From Nigrospora sphaerica (Eukaryota > Ascomycota > Sordariomycetes > Amphisphaeriales > Apiosporaceae): a DNA stretch of 64,000 nucleotides. Position numbers and translations under genes: made by a program. This document shows positions 63,915 through 64,000 of this stretch, one piece after another. Every line of letters begins with the position of its first letter. Within the stretch, counting starts at the first letter, position 1. The notes under the pieces were generated by a model. The model saw only the letters and a program-made list of their open reading frames with translations, did not search any database and was not told the DNA's origin. The stretch spans positions 992,001 through 1,056,000 of the forward strand of contig JAGVVL010000001.1 of NCBI GenBank assembly GCA_018287875.1, written 5' to 3'.

Positions 63915-64000
63915 ATGGGCGCCCGCGACAAGAAGATCGCACGCTCCATCACCTATACCATCACCAACAGCAACGAAGATGGCAAGCCCCCCAAGCGCCC
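63915..64000 (+). CDS. Start of an unidentified gene, truncated by the window edge
   Basis: ATG at 63915 in fair context (GAGATGG) opens a frame reading MGARDKKIARSITYTITNSN and continuing in frame to the edge. Only 28 full codons are visible and I do not recognise the protein. It lies in the same orientation as the four genes before it. Confidence 0.4.
   Translation, partial: MGARDKKIARSITYTITNSNEDGKPPKR

Overview
The window looks like nuclear DNA of a filamentous ascomycete, most likely a Sordariomycete (Sordariales/Chaetomiaceae-like is my best guess, by inference). Genes are split by short GT-AG introns (about 50-150 nt) with CTNAC/CTGAC-like branch sites. The DNA is GC-rich in and between genes, and I see no AT-rich RIP-type blocks. 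Several gene families are typical of Pezizomycotina: a CYP51B-like sterol demethylase, a long-form Nup37, a CRT10-domain protein and a WSC stress sensor. Only about 30% of the window is spanned by recognisable genes. The rest is long intergenic DNA rich in microsatellites and homopolymer runs.

Layout. 0-5 kb: CYP51 (41-1690, minus) and a five-exon ammonium transporter (3006-4884, minus). 5-10 kb: gene-free. 10-14.6 kb: a divergent pair, ribulose-phosphate 3-epimerase (minus) and a CRT10-domain WD40-like protein (plus). 14.6-21.5 kb: gene-free. 21.5-23.1 kb: a TauD-type 2-oxoglutarate dioxygenase (minus). 27.8-30.6 kb: a Zn2Cys6-like regulator (minus) with an apparent ATG-only first exon and a probable frameshift near its C-terminus. 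38.1-39.8 kb: a single-exon kinase-like protein (plus). 39.8-48.6 kb: the longest gene-poor stretch. From 48.6 kb to the end all genes are on the plus strand: a WSC-domain membrane sensor, Nup37, a secreted multicopper oxidase, an Ost-alpha/TMEM184 family membrane protein, and the first codons of one more gene at the edge.

The genes are mostly housekeeping and are not one pathway: sterol synthesis, ammonium uptake, pentose phosphate pathway, ribonucleotide reductase regulation, nuclear pore and cell-wall sensing. I find no secondary-metabolite cluster, defence system or other multi-gene system that is clearly new. The most interesting non-gene item is a 271-bp internally deleted Tc1/mariner-type element at 56158-56428. 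It has TA target duplications, terminal inverted repeats and a surviving transposase C-terminal fragment. The other leads are the damaged 3' end and ATG-only exon of the regulator gene, a kinase with altered catalytic motifs that keeps its key residues, a Glu-for-His change in the ammonium pore, and a duplicated CAG-repeat cassette.
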